Below, piece after piece: positions 40,985-50,352 of a stretch of 64,000 nucleotides of DNA. The notes beneath the pieces are model-generated. The model did not search any database. It was given only the letters and a program-made list of their open reading frames with translations, and was not told where the DNA came from. The translations under genes and the position numbers were made by a program. Source of the stretch: CAYPAU01 sp964408825 (lineage in GTDB: Bacteria; Patescibacteriota; Microgenomatia; Levybacterales; UBA12049); assembly GCA_964408825.1 (NCBI GenBank), contig CAYPAU010000002.1:1-64000 (forward strand), written 5' to 3'. Each line of letters starts with the position of its first letter. Positions within the stretch are counted from its first letter, which is position 1.

Positions 40985-41495
40985 TAAAGTTGGCTTTTTT
41001 GAAGAAGCTTTAGAGAGCGGTGTTTCCACAACAAAACAAGGAGCAAAAGCCGTAGCAAAGGGGGTATCTGATACCGCAAAGGCAGCAGTTTCTCAGGTGG
41101 GTATCCCGACACCAACAGATCAGACAAACGACGATTTCGTAAAAGATCTTTATGGTCCCTCGGATAAAACCGCAAAACAAAACCAAACCGCACAACAGCA
41201 GCAACGGCAACCTGGTGATGACTCTAGCAATACTCCTCAAACGCCTGAAGAAGCTGCCAAGCAAGCGGAAGAAAAGCAAAAAATGGCAGAACTTGCGGCA
41301 AAGCTCCATGATGAAGTTTATTACCAACCGCTTATAAATCCTAAGAAAAATAAACCGGAAGAAAGACCTGCAGAGAAAGTTGAGAAAGAAAAAGAACAGG
41401 AGATGGTTGAATTACAAGAAAAAGAAAAAGAAAAACCGCCGCCCCTTGTTCAAAAACAGAAGACAAGAATTGAGAGAATGCCAGGAGCAGGATAA
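40977..41495 (+). CDS. Hypothetical low-complexity protein, 172 aa
   Basis: A helical N terminus (FFEEALESGVSTTKQGAKAV) is followed by a Gln/Pro/Asn-rich linker and a Lys/Glu-rich coiled region ending KTRIERMPGAG. No membrane segment. Proteins of this type follow recR in other CPR genomes as far as I recall, but no function is known. Starts inside the recR stop region (8-nt overlap), so translation is coupled. Confidence 0.65.
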   Translation: MSNKVGFFEEALESGVSTTKQGAKAVAKGVSDTAKAAVSQVGIPTPTDQTNDDFVKDLYGPSDKTAKQNQTAQQQQRQPGDDSSNTPQTPEEAAKQAEEKQKMAELAAKLHDEVYYQPLINPKKNKPEERPAEKVEKEKEQEMVELQEKEKEKPPPLVQKQKTRIERMPGAG

Positions 41496-41506
41496 GAATT
41501 TTTTTT

Positions 41507-41735
41507 GTTCTTTTTGTCGAAAAAGAACCAAAACTTTTTACAAATACTTCTTCTTTTCTGCCGAGAAAAGAAGCAAAAGCTCTTGCCCAGTCTCGTTTCA
41601 TGCTTTCGAAATTAAACTCGCTCTTCGGGGGATTTCACCCCTTCCTCGATCCTGCTTTGCAGGACGAGGAATCCCCCTGAATCACTCGTTTAATTCCTCA
41701 TGCATTCAACATTCGAAAAGGCAATCAGGGGAATT
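41507..41735. repeat. Two-hairpin dispersed element, copy 3 (with extra hairpin)
   Basis: Has two versions of hairpin 1: GTTCTTTTT-GTCG-AAAAAGAAC (41507-41528) and CTTCTTTTCT-GCCG-AGAAAAGAAG (41550-41573), then CAAAAGCTC and the second inverted repeat CATGCTTTCGAAATTAAACT against CTCGTTTAATTCCTCATGCA, with an additional nested stem CCTCGATCCTG/CAGGACGAGG. The longest copy. Fills most of the space 41496-41843 after the recR operon. Confidence 0.75.
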
Positions 41736-41843
41736 TAATTTCTTCTAATATTTCAATCGCAAAAATAAGTAAAATTTTGCATCCTTTGTTCGATTAAAGA
41801 AAAGAGGAGACAACTTTTATTTAAGCAGTGTCTTACTAAGAAC

Positions 41844-42599
41844 TCAGGCTAAGATGGGTGTAGGTATACGTTCAGGAGTAAGTGGATCAGATGGTTGCTC
41901 TTGATCGTCTCCATGATCCCATTCATGAAATGTTAACTCGATTGTACGGAGTAGTCTTAGTTCATCTGGCAGCCACACAAAACTTATACGGTCAAATTCA
42001 GTCTTCTCGTATGCGTCATCTTCATCAGGGATAATTAATTCTCCATTTTCCATAAGATTTGTATCGAAAAGATTTTTTTGGACAACTAAAATTTTTTCTC
42101 CGGCTTCTAAAGACTTTAAATTCCTTTTAACCGTGAGTCTGCTCAAATTCCAGACCAACATATATTGATAGTCTCCTAATCTAACATCAGCATAAATATT
42201 TAAAAGCCTACCATACTCACTTGGAGTTTGAGGAAGAAAAGTAAAGCGCAATATAAAAGGTTCTCTTACGTATTCTGTGCCTCTGGATCTACTAACAACC
42301 ATCTTAAAATCCGCTGGTCCGAGAGGTTTCGCAAGAGGGTAGTCTTCTATCAGCATTTCTACGAAAGCGTCCGGGTCTTCGCTTATTACATCTATATATC
42401 CTTCAAATCCGAAAAGTCTTACTTTTTTTCGTAAAGCAAGTATGTGGTCATATGATTCCGGTACCACAAGGGGCTCCTCGCCCTTTTCAGGCCGATATGC
42501 TTTATGGGCGTTTTCGAATGGTTTAAATGAAGTTCCAAGCATTATTTCGTATGGTTGACTGTTCTTGTTTGGTTCTCTAAGGCGTTTCTCTGGTGACAT
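41844..42599 (-). CDS. Hypothetical protein, about 251 aa
   Basis: Starts MSPEKRLREPNKNSQPYEIM at ATG 42599. The in-frame TTG at 42659 is rejected because a strong promoter (TTGTCT-17-TATAAT, 42607-42635) lies between them and ends 7 nt before the ATG. Soluble alpha/beta protein with VRLFGFEGYIDVISEDPDAF, LGDYQYMLVWNLSRLTVKRN and an acidic C terminus. No motif that I recognise. Convergent with the recR operon and divergent from cysS. Confidence 0.62.
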   Translation of the reverse strand: MSPEKRLREPNKNSQPYEIMLGTSFKPFENAHKAYRPEKGEEPLVVPESYDHILALRKKVRLFGFEGYIDVISEDPDAFVEMLIEDYPLAKPLGPADFKMVVSRSRGTEYVREPFILRFTFLPQTPSEYGRLLNIYADVRLGDYQYMLVWNLSRLTVKRNLKSLEAGEKILVVQKNLFDTNLMENGELIIPDEDDAYEKTEFDRISFVWLPDELRLLRTIELTFHEWDHGDDQEQPSDPLTPERIPTPILA

Positions 42600-42606
42600 G
42601 TGAAGG

Positions 42607-42635
42607 ATTATATCTAAAAGAAAACCAAAAGACAA
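42607..42635 (-). promoter_or_regulatory. Promoter of the 42599 gene
   Basis: Minus strand: TTGTCT (42630-42635), 17 nt, TATAAT (42607-42612), 7 nt to the ATG. Leaderless mRNA predicted. Confidence 0.65.
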
Positions 42636-42696
42636 CGGAAGTTCAAGTTTATTGAGCAATATTTACATTCAGCCTTAGGTGTGTTAAGCTCAAAAA

Positions 42697-44100
42697 ATGA
42701 TGCGCATTTACAATACTCTTTCGCGAAAGATTGAGGATTTTAAGCCGATTGCCTCCGATCATGTGGGGATTTATACCTGCGGACCTACGGTTTACCGTGA
42801 GGTTCATATAGGAAATCTTCGTACTTATATCGGCGCAGATATTCTAAGGAGAGCTTTGATGTATAGCGGTTTCCGTGTAATTCATATCAAAAACATTACG
42901 GATGTCGGTCACATGAGAAGAATGGAGGAGGGGGACGAACAGATCGATCCCGTGATAGAGGAGGCATTGAAGGAAGGAAAAACGCCGCAGAAAATTTCCC
43001 GGCATTTTACGGATTTATTCTTAAAAGATGAGAAGAAACTTAATATTCTCCCCGCGACCGTTTATCCAAAAGCCACAGACCACGTAAAGGAGATGACAGA
43101 AGTTATCAAGATTTTGATTAAGAAAGGTTTTGCCTATCAAGTTGACGGAACAGTTTATTTTGATGTAAAGAAATTTAAGAATTACGGAAGATTATCCGGG
43201 AATACTTTGGATAAAATGGAGAATTTGCTTAAGGCCGTCCGGATTTCGGTTGAAACGGACAAAAAAGACAGCGCGGATTTTGCGCTTTGGAAAAAGGCAG
43301 AAAGAGACAGGCTTATGAAATGGGACAGTCCATGGGGGGAAGGGTTCCCCGGATGGCATATAGAATGCAGTGCCATGAGCATAAAATATCTGGGCGATAC
43401 TTTTGATATTCATACGGGAGGAGAGGATCTTGTCTTCCCCCATAACGAGGATGAGATTGCGCAGAGTGAGGCTGCGACCGGAAAAAAATTTGCAAACTTT
43501 TGGTTTCATGGAGGTTATCTTTTGGTTGATAGCGAGAAAATGTCCCGTTCCAAAGGGAATGTTTATACGGTCTCCGATCTTGAAAAACAGGGGTTTGACC
43601 CTCTCGCTTTTCGCTATTTGACATTGACTATTCATTACAGGACCCGAATGAATTTCACTTTTGAAGCCCTCAAGGCCGCTCAAACCGCTTTAAATAATTT
43701 AAGGGAAATTACTTCGGAATATAAAAATCCCAAGATTGGATGTGCAGAGTTTGAGGAAAAATTTGAAGAAGCGCTTAATGACGATTTAAATATGCCCAAA
43801 GCTTTAAGTATTGTCTGGGAGTTAGTTAAATCCGATTATCCGGATAGTGCCAAGGCCCAAAGCCTTTTTAAATTTGATAAAGTCTTAGGGCTTGATTTGG
43901 AAAGATCAAAAGAATTATTTAAGAAAAAGAAGGAACCGATACCGGATGAAGTTTTAGAATTAGTCAAGGAAAGAGAAGAGCTTCGAAGGAAAAAAAGATA
44001 TCATCTTGCGGACCAATGGAGACATAAAATAAAGAAAAAGGGCTATGACATAGAGGATGCCAAAGACGGTACAACGATTATTAAGAAGATTAAATCTTAA
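42697..44100 (+). CDS. cysS: Cysteinyl-tRNA synthetase
   Basis: 467 aa, normal length. Class I signatures HIGN (YREVHIGNLRTYIGAD) and KMSRSKGN, the zinc-binding cysteine IYTCGPTVY and the HIECSAMSIKYLG block, TGGEDLVFPHNEDEIAQSEA. The C-terminal helical domain contains ALNDDLNMPKAL. Two adjacent ATGs (42697, 42700) are possible. Charges the tRNA-Cys encoded at the start of the window. A gene-free 160 nt follows, containing GGGGCAGTTTCCGTCCCTG, a weak hairpin. Confidence 0.96.
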   Translation: MMRIYNTLSRKIEDFKPIASDHVGIYTCGPTVYREVHIGNLRTYIGADILRRALMYSGFRVIHIKNITDVGHMRRMEEGDEQIDPVIEEALKEGKTPQKISRHFTDLFLKDEKKLNILPATVYPKATDHVKEMTEVIKILIKKGFAYQVDGTVYFDVKKFKNYGRLSGNTLDKMENLLKAVRISVETDKKDSADFALWKKAERDRLMKWDSPWGEGFPGWHIECSAMSIKYLGDTFDIHTGGEDLVFPHNEDEIAQSEAATGKKFANFWFHGGYLLVDSEKMSRSKGNVYTVSDLEKQGFDPLAFRYLTLTIHYRTRMNFTFEALKAAQTALNNLREITSEYKNPKIGCAEFEEKFEEALNDDLNMPKALSIVWELVKSDYPDSAKAQSLFKFDKVLGLDLERSKELFKKKKEPIPDEVLELVKEREELRRKKRYHLADQWRHKIKKKGYDIEDAKDGTTIIKKIKS

Positions 44101-44262
44101 TAATTTCTAAAAACTTTTATATAGCAACTTTCTCTCTTCTTACACATTCTTAACATAATTTTTTTTGAAATATTACGATTGGTGCCTACGCTTGAGCTTG
44201 TTAAATAAAAATAAGGGGCAGTTTCCGTCCCTGTTTTAGGCTGTGTAATGCCTTAAGTTATA

Positions 44263-46284
44263 ATGAAAACAAATCCTTGGCTTTCATCAAAGATTCTAAA
44301 GACCTTTGAGGAGATGAGTCATGGATGTGTGGTTTTTGATAAGAATTGGAACTATATTTTTTTAAATAAATCTGCCCGGAAATTATTAAAAATAAACAAC
44401 AAGAACGCTTTAGGGAAAAATCTTTTCGAACTTTCGCCTTATCTTAAAAAGACAGAGTTATACCAGAAATCAAAAAAAATTTCTCAATCCGCCCGCCTGC
44501 CGGACGGACAGGCCGCTCGGCGGACCACTTTTGAATATTTCCTTCCAGCTATCGGCAAATGTCTTAAAATTGCTGTTTACCCATTCAAGGAGGGAACTGT
44601 TTGTATTTTTTGGGATATTTCTGATAAGAAAAGGACAGAAGATAATCTTAAATTTTTGTCTGAGGCCGGAAAAATTCTTGGTTCATCGATGGATTATCAG
44701 ATCACCCTAAACACTATTGCCCACCTTGCAATTTCTCAAATCGCCGACTGGTGTCTCGTCGAAATGTTGGATGGTAAGGAGAAACTTGTCCGTGTCGCAA
44801 TAGAACACAGAAATCCTCAGGTGGTAAAATGGGCAAAACGAATTTCTCAAATAGTCCCTCCATACATGGAAGCCTCTCAAGGATCGCCAAATGTTCTTCG
44901 AACTGGTAAATCGGAGCTTTATCCCATTGTGACAGAATCAATGCTTAAGCTTTCCGCACGTAATAAATTTGAACTTAGGATACTAAAGAAAGTCGGATTC
45001 AATTCTGTAATTGTAGTTCCTCTTAAGATTAAAGACAAAACTATCGGTGCAATAACATTTGTAGCAACCACGGAATCTGGGAAATCTTTTGATAAGATTG
45101 ATCTTATGATGGCGGAGGAACTTGCTCAACGTGCCTCCCTTGCAATTCAAAATGCAAAAATCTATAAAGGTGCCCAGGATGAACTGCGGGAAAGAAGGAG
45201 AATTGAGGAGGAATTGAGAGCCTCCCGTGATCAACTTAACGTAATATTTCAGAATGTTGCCGATGGAATAACGGTTCAGGACGGATCTGGAAAATTAATT
45301 TATGCCAATAAAATGGCTTCTTTGATAGCCGGTTATAGTTCGACCTCTGAGATGATTGAGAATCCAATGGCCTGGATGGACAGATTTGAACTTTTCGATG
45401 AGGAAGGAAATGAATTAGAGGATAAAAAATTTCCGGGAAGAAGGGCTTTGGAAGGAGAGATTAATCCCCAAGAAATAATACAGTACGTGGACAAGATAAC
45501 CGGAGAAAAAAAGTGGTCTGTGGTTAAGGCAAGACCTGTTTTTAATGAAAGGGGAGAGGTGGTTCTTATTATAAATATAATTCAGGATATTACACAAAGA
45601 TTTGCGCAGGAACAGAAAAAAGATGAATTCGTTGCCCTGGCATCCCATGAACTTAAGACCCCTGTTACGACTCTTAAAATGTATACTCAGCTTCTTGAGA
45701 AAAAATCAGAAAAAGCAGGGGACTTAAAAAATCGGGAAATCTTTTTTAAGATGAATAAACAGGTTGACAGACTCACAGAGCTTATAAAAGACCTTCTTGA
45801 TATATCAAAAATTAGGCTCGGAAGACTCGAATATAAAATGGAAAAATTTAGAATGGATCAGCTTATTAGGGAAACGGTTGATAATATTCAACTTGTTTCA
45901 ACAACGCACAGGATTTTTTTGAACGGAATAAAAAAGCAAAAAGTTGTGGGAGATAGGGAAAGAATAGGTCAAGTTCTCATAAATCTTATAAATAATGCCA
46001 TAAAATATTCTCCCAAGGGAAACAAAGTAATTGTCGGTTCTTCAAAAAACGGGAATAAAATAATTGTAAGCGTTCAGGATTTTGGAATGGGTATACCGCA
46101 GAAGAGCAGAAGAAAAATATTTGAAAGATTTTTCCAGGCAGAAGGTGTCAATCAAACCTTTCCGGGCTTGGGACTTGGACTCTATATATCGTCCCAAATT
46201 ATAAAAAGACATCACGGAGGAATCTGGGTTAAGAGCGAAAAAGGCAAGGGATCTACTTTTTCATTTTCTCTCCCTACTGCTTAA
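44263..46284 (+). CDS. PAS-GAF-PAS sensor histidine kinase
   Basis: 673 aa, no membrane segment, so a cytoplasmic sensor. PAS-like domain (about 10-125), GAF domain (about 140-305), second PAS (about 325-450), HisKA with phospho-acceptor H462 (ALASHELKTPVTTLKMYTQL), and HATPase_c: N box LINLINNAIKYSPKGNKV, G1 DFGMGIPQKSRRKIFERFFQ, G2 GLGLGLYISSQII. The first PAS carries a GC-rich in-frame insertion (ARLPDGQAARRTT). No response regulator is adjacent, so it is an orphan. A TATAAT overlaps the ATG at 44263; if it is the -10 box, the real start is M18 (44314). Confidence 0.9.
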   Translation: MKTNPWLSSKILKTFEEMSHGCVVFDKNWNYIFLNKSARKLLKINNKNALGKNLFELSPYLKKTELYQKSKKISQSARLPDGQAARRTTFEYFLPAIGKCLKIAVYPFKEGTVCIFWDISDKKRTEDNLKFLSEAGKILGSSMDYQITLNTIAHLAISQIADWCLVEMLDGKEKLVRVAIEHRNPQVVKWAKRISQIVPPYMEASQGSPNVLRTGKSELYPIVTESMLKLSARNKFELRILKKVGFNSVIVVPLKIKDKTIGAITFVATTESGKSFDKIDLMMAEELAQRASLAIQNAKIYKGAQDELRERRRIEEELRASRDQLNVIFQNVADGITVQDGSGKLIYANKMASLIAGYSSTSEMIENPMAWMDRFELFDEEGNELEDKKFPGRRALEGEINPQEIIQYVDKITGEKKWSVVKARPVFNERGEVVLIINIIQDITQRFAQEQKKDEFVALASHELKTPVTTLKMYTQLLEKKSEKAGDLKNREIFFKMNKQVDRLTELIKDLLDISKIRLGRLEYKMEKFRMDQLIRETVDNIQLVSTTHRIFLNGIKKQKVVGDRERIGQVLINLINNAIKYSPKGNKVIVGSSKNGNKIIVSVQDFGMGIPQKSRRKIFERFFQAEGVNQTFPGLGLGLYISSQIIKRHHGGIWVKSEKGKGSTFSFSLPTA

Positions 46285-46325
46285 GTCTTTTTTCATTTTT
46301 TAAAATAAGTTATAATAATTTTTTG

Positions 46326-47366
46326 ATGTTTAAAATCCGCACATTAATTATCTTATCTTTGGGAATTTTGGTGGTTTTTATAGCGAGTCTTTTAGGCTTT
46401 CAAAAAGACAGACTTAATCAAGTAACAGATAACATACAGGAAGGTATAGACGATGGAGGGATTCTGAATAGGCTTAATCCCTTATCTATTGAAACTCTAA
46501 AAAGTCAGGAATATCCCGGAAGCGATATGGTTATTGAACAGACTTTGGACAACTCGCCAAATTATAAAAGGTATATCGCTTCATATAAATCAGACGGGCT
46601 TAAGATTTATGGGCTTTTGACAATACCCTTGGGAAAAATGCCGGAGGGTGGATGGCCCGCAATTATTTTTAACCACGGTTATATCGTCCCTTCCGAGTAT
46701 AAAACAACGGAAAGGTATAGTGCCTATCTTGATAGTTTTGCAAGAGAAGGTTTCGTAGTCTTTAAGCCTGATTACCGAGGCCATGGAGAATCGGAAGGAA
46801 ATCCCACCGGTGCCTACGGATCAAACGATTACACGATAGATGTTTTAAATGCGGTTTCATTAATCAAAAAACTTAAAGAAGTAAATCCCGGGAAAATCGG
46901 TATGTGGGGACATTCGCTTGGAGGATTTATAACTTTAAGGAGTATGGTTGCCACAAAAGATATAAAAGCAGGCGTAATTTGGGCAGGAGTTGTTGCGTCC
47001 TATCCTGATCTTTTAACGCGTTGGAGAAGAGGGAGTGCAACACCTTTCCCTTTGCCGTCCGGTGCAAGGCGATGGAGGCAAATACTTCAAGAACGGTTTG
47101 GAACTCCAGAGCAAAATCCTTCTTTTTGGAATTCGATTTCCGCAAACTCATATCTTGCAGACATTTCAGGACCGCTTGCGCTTCATCATGGGACTTCTGA
47201 TTCTTCTGTCCCTATTGAATTTTCAGAAAAGTTAGCAGAGCAAATGAAAGAGGCAGGGAAAACCGTTGAGTTTTATTCCTATCCGGGGGATGATCATAAT
47301 ATCTCTCAAAATTTTAATCTTGCAATGCAAAGATCCATTGAGTTTTTTGATAAACGCCTAAAGTAA
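46326..47366 (+). CDS. Membrane-anchored alpha/beta hydrolase (S9-like)
   Basis: 346 aa. An N-terminal membrane helix (LIILSLGILVVFIASLLGF) precedes an alpha/beta-hydrolase domain resembling prolyl-oligopeptidase-type dipeptidyl peptidases: oxyanion region IIFNHGYIVP, YRGHGESEG, the nucleophile Ser in GMWGHSLGGF, acid Asp in HHGTSDSSVP and catalytic His in GDDHNIS. Probably extracytoplasmic peptidase or esterase. TATAAT (46311-46316) ends 9 nt before the ATG; the in-frame TTG just before is not needed. Confidence 0.87.
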   Translation: MFKIRTLIILSLGILVVFIASLLGFQKDRLNQVTDNIQEGIDDGGILNRLNPLSIETLKSQEYPGSDMVIEQTLDNSPNYKRYIASYKSDGLKIYGLLTIPLGKMPEGGWPAIIFNHGYIVPSEYKTTERYSAYLDSFAREGFVVFKPDYRGHGESEGNPTGAYGSNDYTIDVLNAVSLIKKLKEVNPGKIGMWGHSLGGFITLRSMVATKDIKAGVIWAGVVASYPDLLTRWRRGSATPFPLPSGARRWRQILQERFGTPEQNPSFWNSISANSYLADISGPLALHHGTSDSSVPIEFSEKLAEQMKEAGKTVEFYSYPGDDHNISQNFNLAMQRSIEFFDKRLK

Positions 47367-47394
47367 GATTTGCACTTTTAGACTGTTGATTTAT

Positions 47395-47440
47395 TGATTA
47401 GTTAATTGTAAATTGTTAAATGTTAATTGTTATTTATGGG
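47395..47440. repeat. Short-word array (TTAATTGT type)
   Basis: GATTAGTTAATTGTAAATTG, TTAAATGTTAATTGTTATTT before the cupredoxin gene, followed by a G-rich ribosome-binding site (GGGGGGGTGA). Confidence 0.45.
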
Positions 47441-47454
47441 GGGGGTGATAAAGA

Positions 47455-47901
47455 ATGAGTAGAAATTTAATTATTGCTGTAGTTGCCGTAACAATTATTG
47501 TTGTAGGCGCAGCTTTTGTTGTAAAGAATTCTCCAAGTCAGAACAGAACTTCCCAAGGGGAGACTCAAACATCGCAGCCAACGCAGGAAAGTAAACCAAA
47601 TGCGACTGACTCAGAAACAACACAAAACGTTAGAGAGTTTACTGTCACAGGAAGTCCATTTAAGTTTGATATCAAAGAAATAAGAGTGAAAAAAGGAGAA
47701 AAAGTTAAAATAGTTTTCAAGAATTCAGCCGGAACCCATAACCTTACTATAGATGGGCTAAACGTAGGAACTCCTGAAATACAGGCAGGTCAAGAGACAG
47801 CAGTTGAATTTACCGCCGATAAAGCCGGTACCTTTGAATATTACTGTTCGGTTGGTAATCACAGGGAAATGGGGATGGTCGGAACTTTGGTTGTTGAATA
47901 G
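47455..47901 (+). CDS. Membrane-anchored cupredoxin
   Basis: 148 aa. An N-terminal membrane helix (LIIAVVAVTIIVVGAAFVV), a Thr/Gln-rich linker, then a plastocyanin/azurin-like domain (60-148). Copper ligands: H95 in GTHNL, C131 and H136 in YYCSVGNHREMGM and M139 or M141. Likely a blue copper electron carrier or copper-binding protein on the outer face of the membrane. It may be linked in physiology to the copper genes at 54247-56770, though 6 kb away. A strong G-rich ribosome-binding site is present. Confidence 0.88.
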   Translation: MSRNLIIAVVAVTIIVVGAAFVVKNSPSQNRTSQGETQTSQPTQESKPNATDSETTQNVREFTVTGSPFKFDIKEIRVKKGEKVKIVFKNSAGTHNLTIDGLNVGTPEIQAGQETAVEFTADKAGTFEYYCSVGNHREMGMVGTLVVE

Positions 47902-47908
47902 TGGCCCT

Positions 47909-47946
47909 GATTAGTAGTGACTAGTTACTAGTTGCTAATTGCTTAT
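47909..47946. repeat. Short-word array (ACTAGTTGCTAA type)
   Basis: GATTAGTAGTGACTAGTTAC, TAGTTGCTAATTGC between the cupredoxin and the beta-lactamase-like gene; same word family as 37318-37373. Confidence 0.45.
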
Positions 47947-47950
47947 TTTT

Positions 47951-48898
47951 ATGATGAGGAGGGAGCGCCTTGCAAGAGGAAAACTTATTCGTCTTTTAAG
48001 ACTTTTTTTTCTCGTCGTTTTTGTTACCTCTGTTTGGATAATTCTTGCCAACAGAGTCTCTTCAAATACGATAATCTCACCTCTCTCCTCCTCAATACTT
48101 ACCTCAAGTCTTCCTGTTCAGGATACAAAGGGAGAAAGTGTTTTGGGAGATATAGTGAAAGATACATTGAAAGATGCAAAGGGGGATTACTCAGTGGTTA
48201 TTTCAAATCTTAAGACTTCGGAAAGTTATTCTTTAGATGAGCATAAAGTTTTTGAAGCCGGAAGTTTATATAAGCTTTGGGTTATGGGAGCTACCTTTGC
48301 GCAGCTTAGAAATGGAATTTGGGAAGAAAATACTATTTTGAGTGAGGATATAAAAGTCTTAAACGAAAAATTTCATCTTGCAACTGAGTCCGCAGAACTA
48401 GAGGAAGGTAAAATTGAGCTTCCAGTAAACACTGCTCTCCGCAGGATGATAACCATTTCAGATAATTACTCGGCGCTTCTTCTTGCATGGAAACTGCGGC
48501 TTTCAAAGGTCTCGGCTTTTATGGATTCAAGAGGATTTTTTGAATCAAAGCTTGGGGGAAGCGACGAACTTCCTACCACAACGGCCTATGATATGGCGTT
48601 ATTTTTTGAAAGACTCTACAAAGGTCAACTTGCCGACTCAAAGAGTACACAAGAGATGATTGAACTTCTTAAAGCCCAGCAGCTAAACAGTAAAATTCCA
48701 AAACTTCTACCCCAAGAAACAATTATTGCCCACAAAACCGGAGAGCTGGGACTTACGACTCATGACGCCGGAATTGTTTATCACCCAAAGGGAGACTATA
48801 TAATAGTGGTAATGTCTAGTAGTTCAAGACCGGCAGACGCCGTAGAGAAAATTGCCCAAGTTTCTAAATCAGTTTTTGACTATTTTAGTAGCCGATAA
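47951..48898 (+). CDS. Class A beta-lactamase-like serine hydrolase
   Basis: About 315 aa. A positively charged N terminus and membrane helix (LFFLVVFVTSVWIILA) anchor an extracytoplasmic penicillin-binding fold. All three motifs are present: S-L-Y-K (catalytic Ser near 105), S-D-N in TISDNYSALL, and K-T-G in AHKTGELG. The omega-loop Glu (ExxLN) of class A lactamases is not visible; the region GGSDELPTTTAYDMA is short. It may therefore be a cell-wall carboxypeptidase or transpeptidase relative rather than a true lactamase. ATG 47951 or 47954 is preferred over TTG 47939. Its 3' end overlaps the convergent C39 gene by 14 nt. Confidence 0.85.
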   Translation: MMRRERLARGKLIRLLRLFFLVVFVTSVWIILANRVSSNTIISPLSSSILTSSLPVQDTKGESVLGDIVKDTLKDAKGDYSVVISNLKTSESYSLDEHKVFEAGSLYKLWVMGATFAQLRNGIWEENTILSEDIKVLNEKFHLATESAELEEGKIELPVNTALRRMITISDNYSALLLAWKLRLSKVSAFMDSRGFFESKLGGSDELPTTTAYDMALFFERLYKGQLADSKSTQEMIELLKAQQLNSKIPKLLPQETIIAHKTGELGLTTHDAGIVYHPKGDYIIVVMSSSSRPADAVEKIAQVSKSVFDYFSSR

Positions 48899-50036
48899 AG
48901 TTAAGAAGATCTTCGGCCTCTTTTAAATTTTGGTTATAGAATACCGCTTTTTGAAATTCTGAGCGGGCCTTTTCGAGATTTCCTTGTCTTTGGTAAATTT
49001 TGCCTCTTAAAACATAAAGCTCTGAAAACGCGCGATTGTAATTGTTAAGAACCCTGTCGGTTATTTCAAAAACTCTGTCATAATTTCCAAGCTCAAAATA
49101 AGCTTGAGTTGGCTCTATCTGATACCAGAGAGTCCGGAAGGGAAGAAGATTTTCTACTTTTTCAAACTCCTCGGTTGATCTTTGATAATTTCCAATATTG
49201 TAAAGCGCAACGGAAAGATTAAATCGCGCATAAATGTCACTGGGATTTTCCAATAGTTCCCGTTCGGAGTTTGCCACAGCGTTCTGCCAGGAGGCTTGGG
49301 CGTTGAGATTTGGACCCAGGATTTGTTCTGCGATTTTCTGTTTGTCCCCTGGAACCAAAACTAGGTACTCATAGTTAAACTTTTCCCAGAGAATATTGAA
49401 ATCATCATAAGAAAAACTCAAATTTTTATTTTGTAAACTATCGTCCTGAATAAATATTCCGAGGGCTTCATCGTATCCTTTAATTATTCTGTAATGCCCT
49501 ATGTCTTCATTTGGTTTGGTCAACGTTCTGGCAATTACAGGCATGTCATTTGCAATAAATTGTTTAACAATTTCCGGATTTCCCATTGGGCGGTGATAGG
49601 GGATAAGGCCGTAGTTCTTTCCCTTTTCCGCAAGCTCCTCAAGCGTTACAGACTTATCATCATTATCCCCGGAAGCGACTTGATATGGACGCAAGTCCTG
49701 TCCAAGTTTTTCTTGAGACTCGTTTACCCCATGGTAAGAAAGAGCCATTGATAGAGCAGCGGGACCGCAGTTATTAAATGTTTGAAAAATGTGATAGTCG
49801 CCATTTGATAAAATTTTTTGGTTCGGAACCGCAGAGAGCTGGACCGGTGTTAGGGAAAGAGACGAAGGAGAAACGACGGAAACAGGACTAATGCCCACTT
49901 GAACCCGCCTGCCCTGCCCTGCCGGCAGGCGGGCGGCAGGCAGGGTTTTCTCAGAGTAGGATTTGTAGCTTAGGATAATTATTAAAACTGCAGATAGTAT
50001 CAGAACCGCTGATGTTAAAACGATTTTTTTCATCAA
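48885..50036 (-). CDS. C39-like cysteine peptidase with C-terminal TPRs
   Basis: 383 aa. An N-terminal membrane helix (IVLTSAVLILSAVLIIILSY), then an extracytoplasmic papain-like C39 domain (about 75-230): C90 in NNCGPAALSMAL, His in DIGHYRIIKGYD and the following Asp. TPR-like repeats follow (about 255-380; ARFNLSVALYNIGNYQRSTE, GKIYQRQGNLEKARSEF). Double-glycine processing or a related wall role is possible. Between the helix and the domain a perfect GC palindrome (CCCGCCTGCC … GGCAGGCGGG, 49905-49933) encodes ARLPAGQGRR, one of several such insertions here. Confidence 0.82.
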   Translation of the reverse strand: MMKKIVLTSAVLILSAVLIIILSYKSYSEKTLPAARLPAGQGRRVQVGISPVSVVSPSSLSLTPVQLSAVPNQKILSNGDYHIFQTFNNCGPAALSMALSYHGVNESQEKLGQDLRPYQVASGDNDDKSVTLEELAEKGKNYGLIPYHRPMGNPEIVKQFIANDMPVIARTLTKPNEDIGHYRIIKGYDEALGIFIQDDSLQNKNLSFSYDDFNILWEKFNYEYLVLVPGDKQKIAEQILGPNLNAQASWQNAVANSERELLENPSDIYARFNLSVALYNIGNYQRSTEEFEKVENLLPFRTLWYQIEPTQAYFELGNYDRVFEITDRVLNNYNRAFSELYVLRGKIYQRQGNLEKARSEFQKAVFYNQNLKEAEDLLNFIGY

Positions 50037-50088
50037 GGTATTCTAGCAAATTTATTACTTCTTTGGGAGAATACTCTGTATGAAAAAT

Positions 50089-50352
50089 GTGAAATTTTTC
50101 TCCTTGAAATTTTCACACTTGCAATTTTCACAAGACAGAGTGATAATACGAGGAGTTACCGAACTTTGCGTCCGAGAATTGTTAAGACGCAAGATGAAGG
50201 ACTCATTTTGTTTTTTCTTTTTCATCAAATTGCTGATGTCTTAAGGAAAAACAAATCGCACATTGAAAAGTTCTGGAATAAGTTTATTTTGATGTGTGGA
50301 ACAGGGTTCTCCCTGTCTTTTGATGATCGATTCATCAGCGGACAGGGGGAAC
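50089..50352. other. Gene-free spacer with two hairpins
   Basis: The stretch 50037-50459 has no convincing gene. It holds an AT-rich inverted repeat TGTGAAATTT … AAATTTTCACA (50089-50117) with a further TTTTCACA at 50126, which may be an operator, and a GC-richer hairpin GTTCTCCCTGTC … GACAGGGGGAAC with inner TGATGA/TCATCA (50306-50352). A 68-codon frame at 50166-50372 begins with TTG and overlaps the hairpin, so I do not call it. Confidence 0.4.

Noticed and set aside
44259..44264. TATAAT as promoter for a kinase starting at 44263
   Set aside because: The box overlaps the start codon, so it cannot drive translation from that ATG; either the start is 44314 or the match is chance. Not listed as a promoter.
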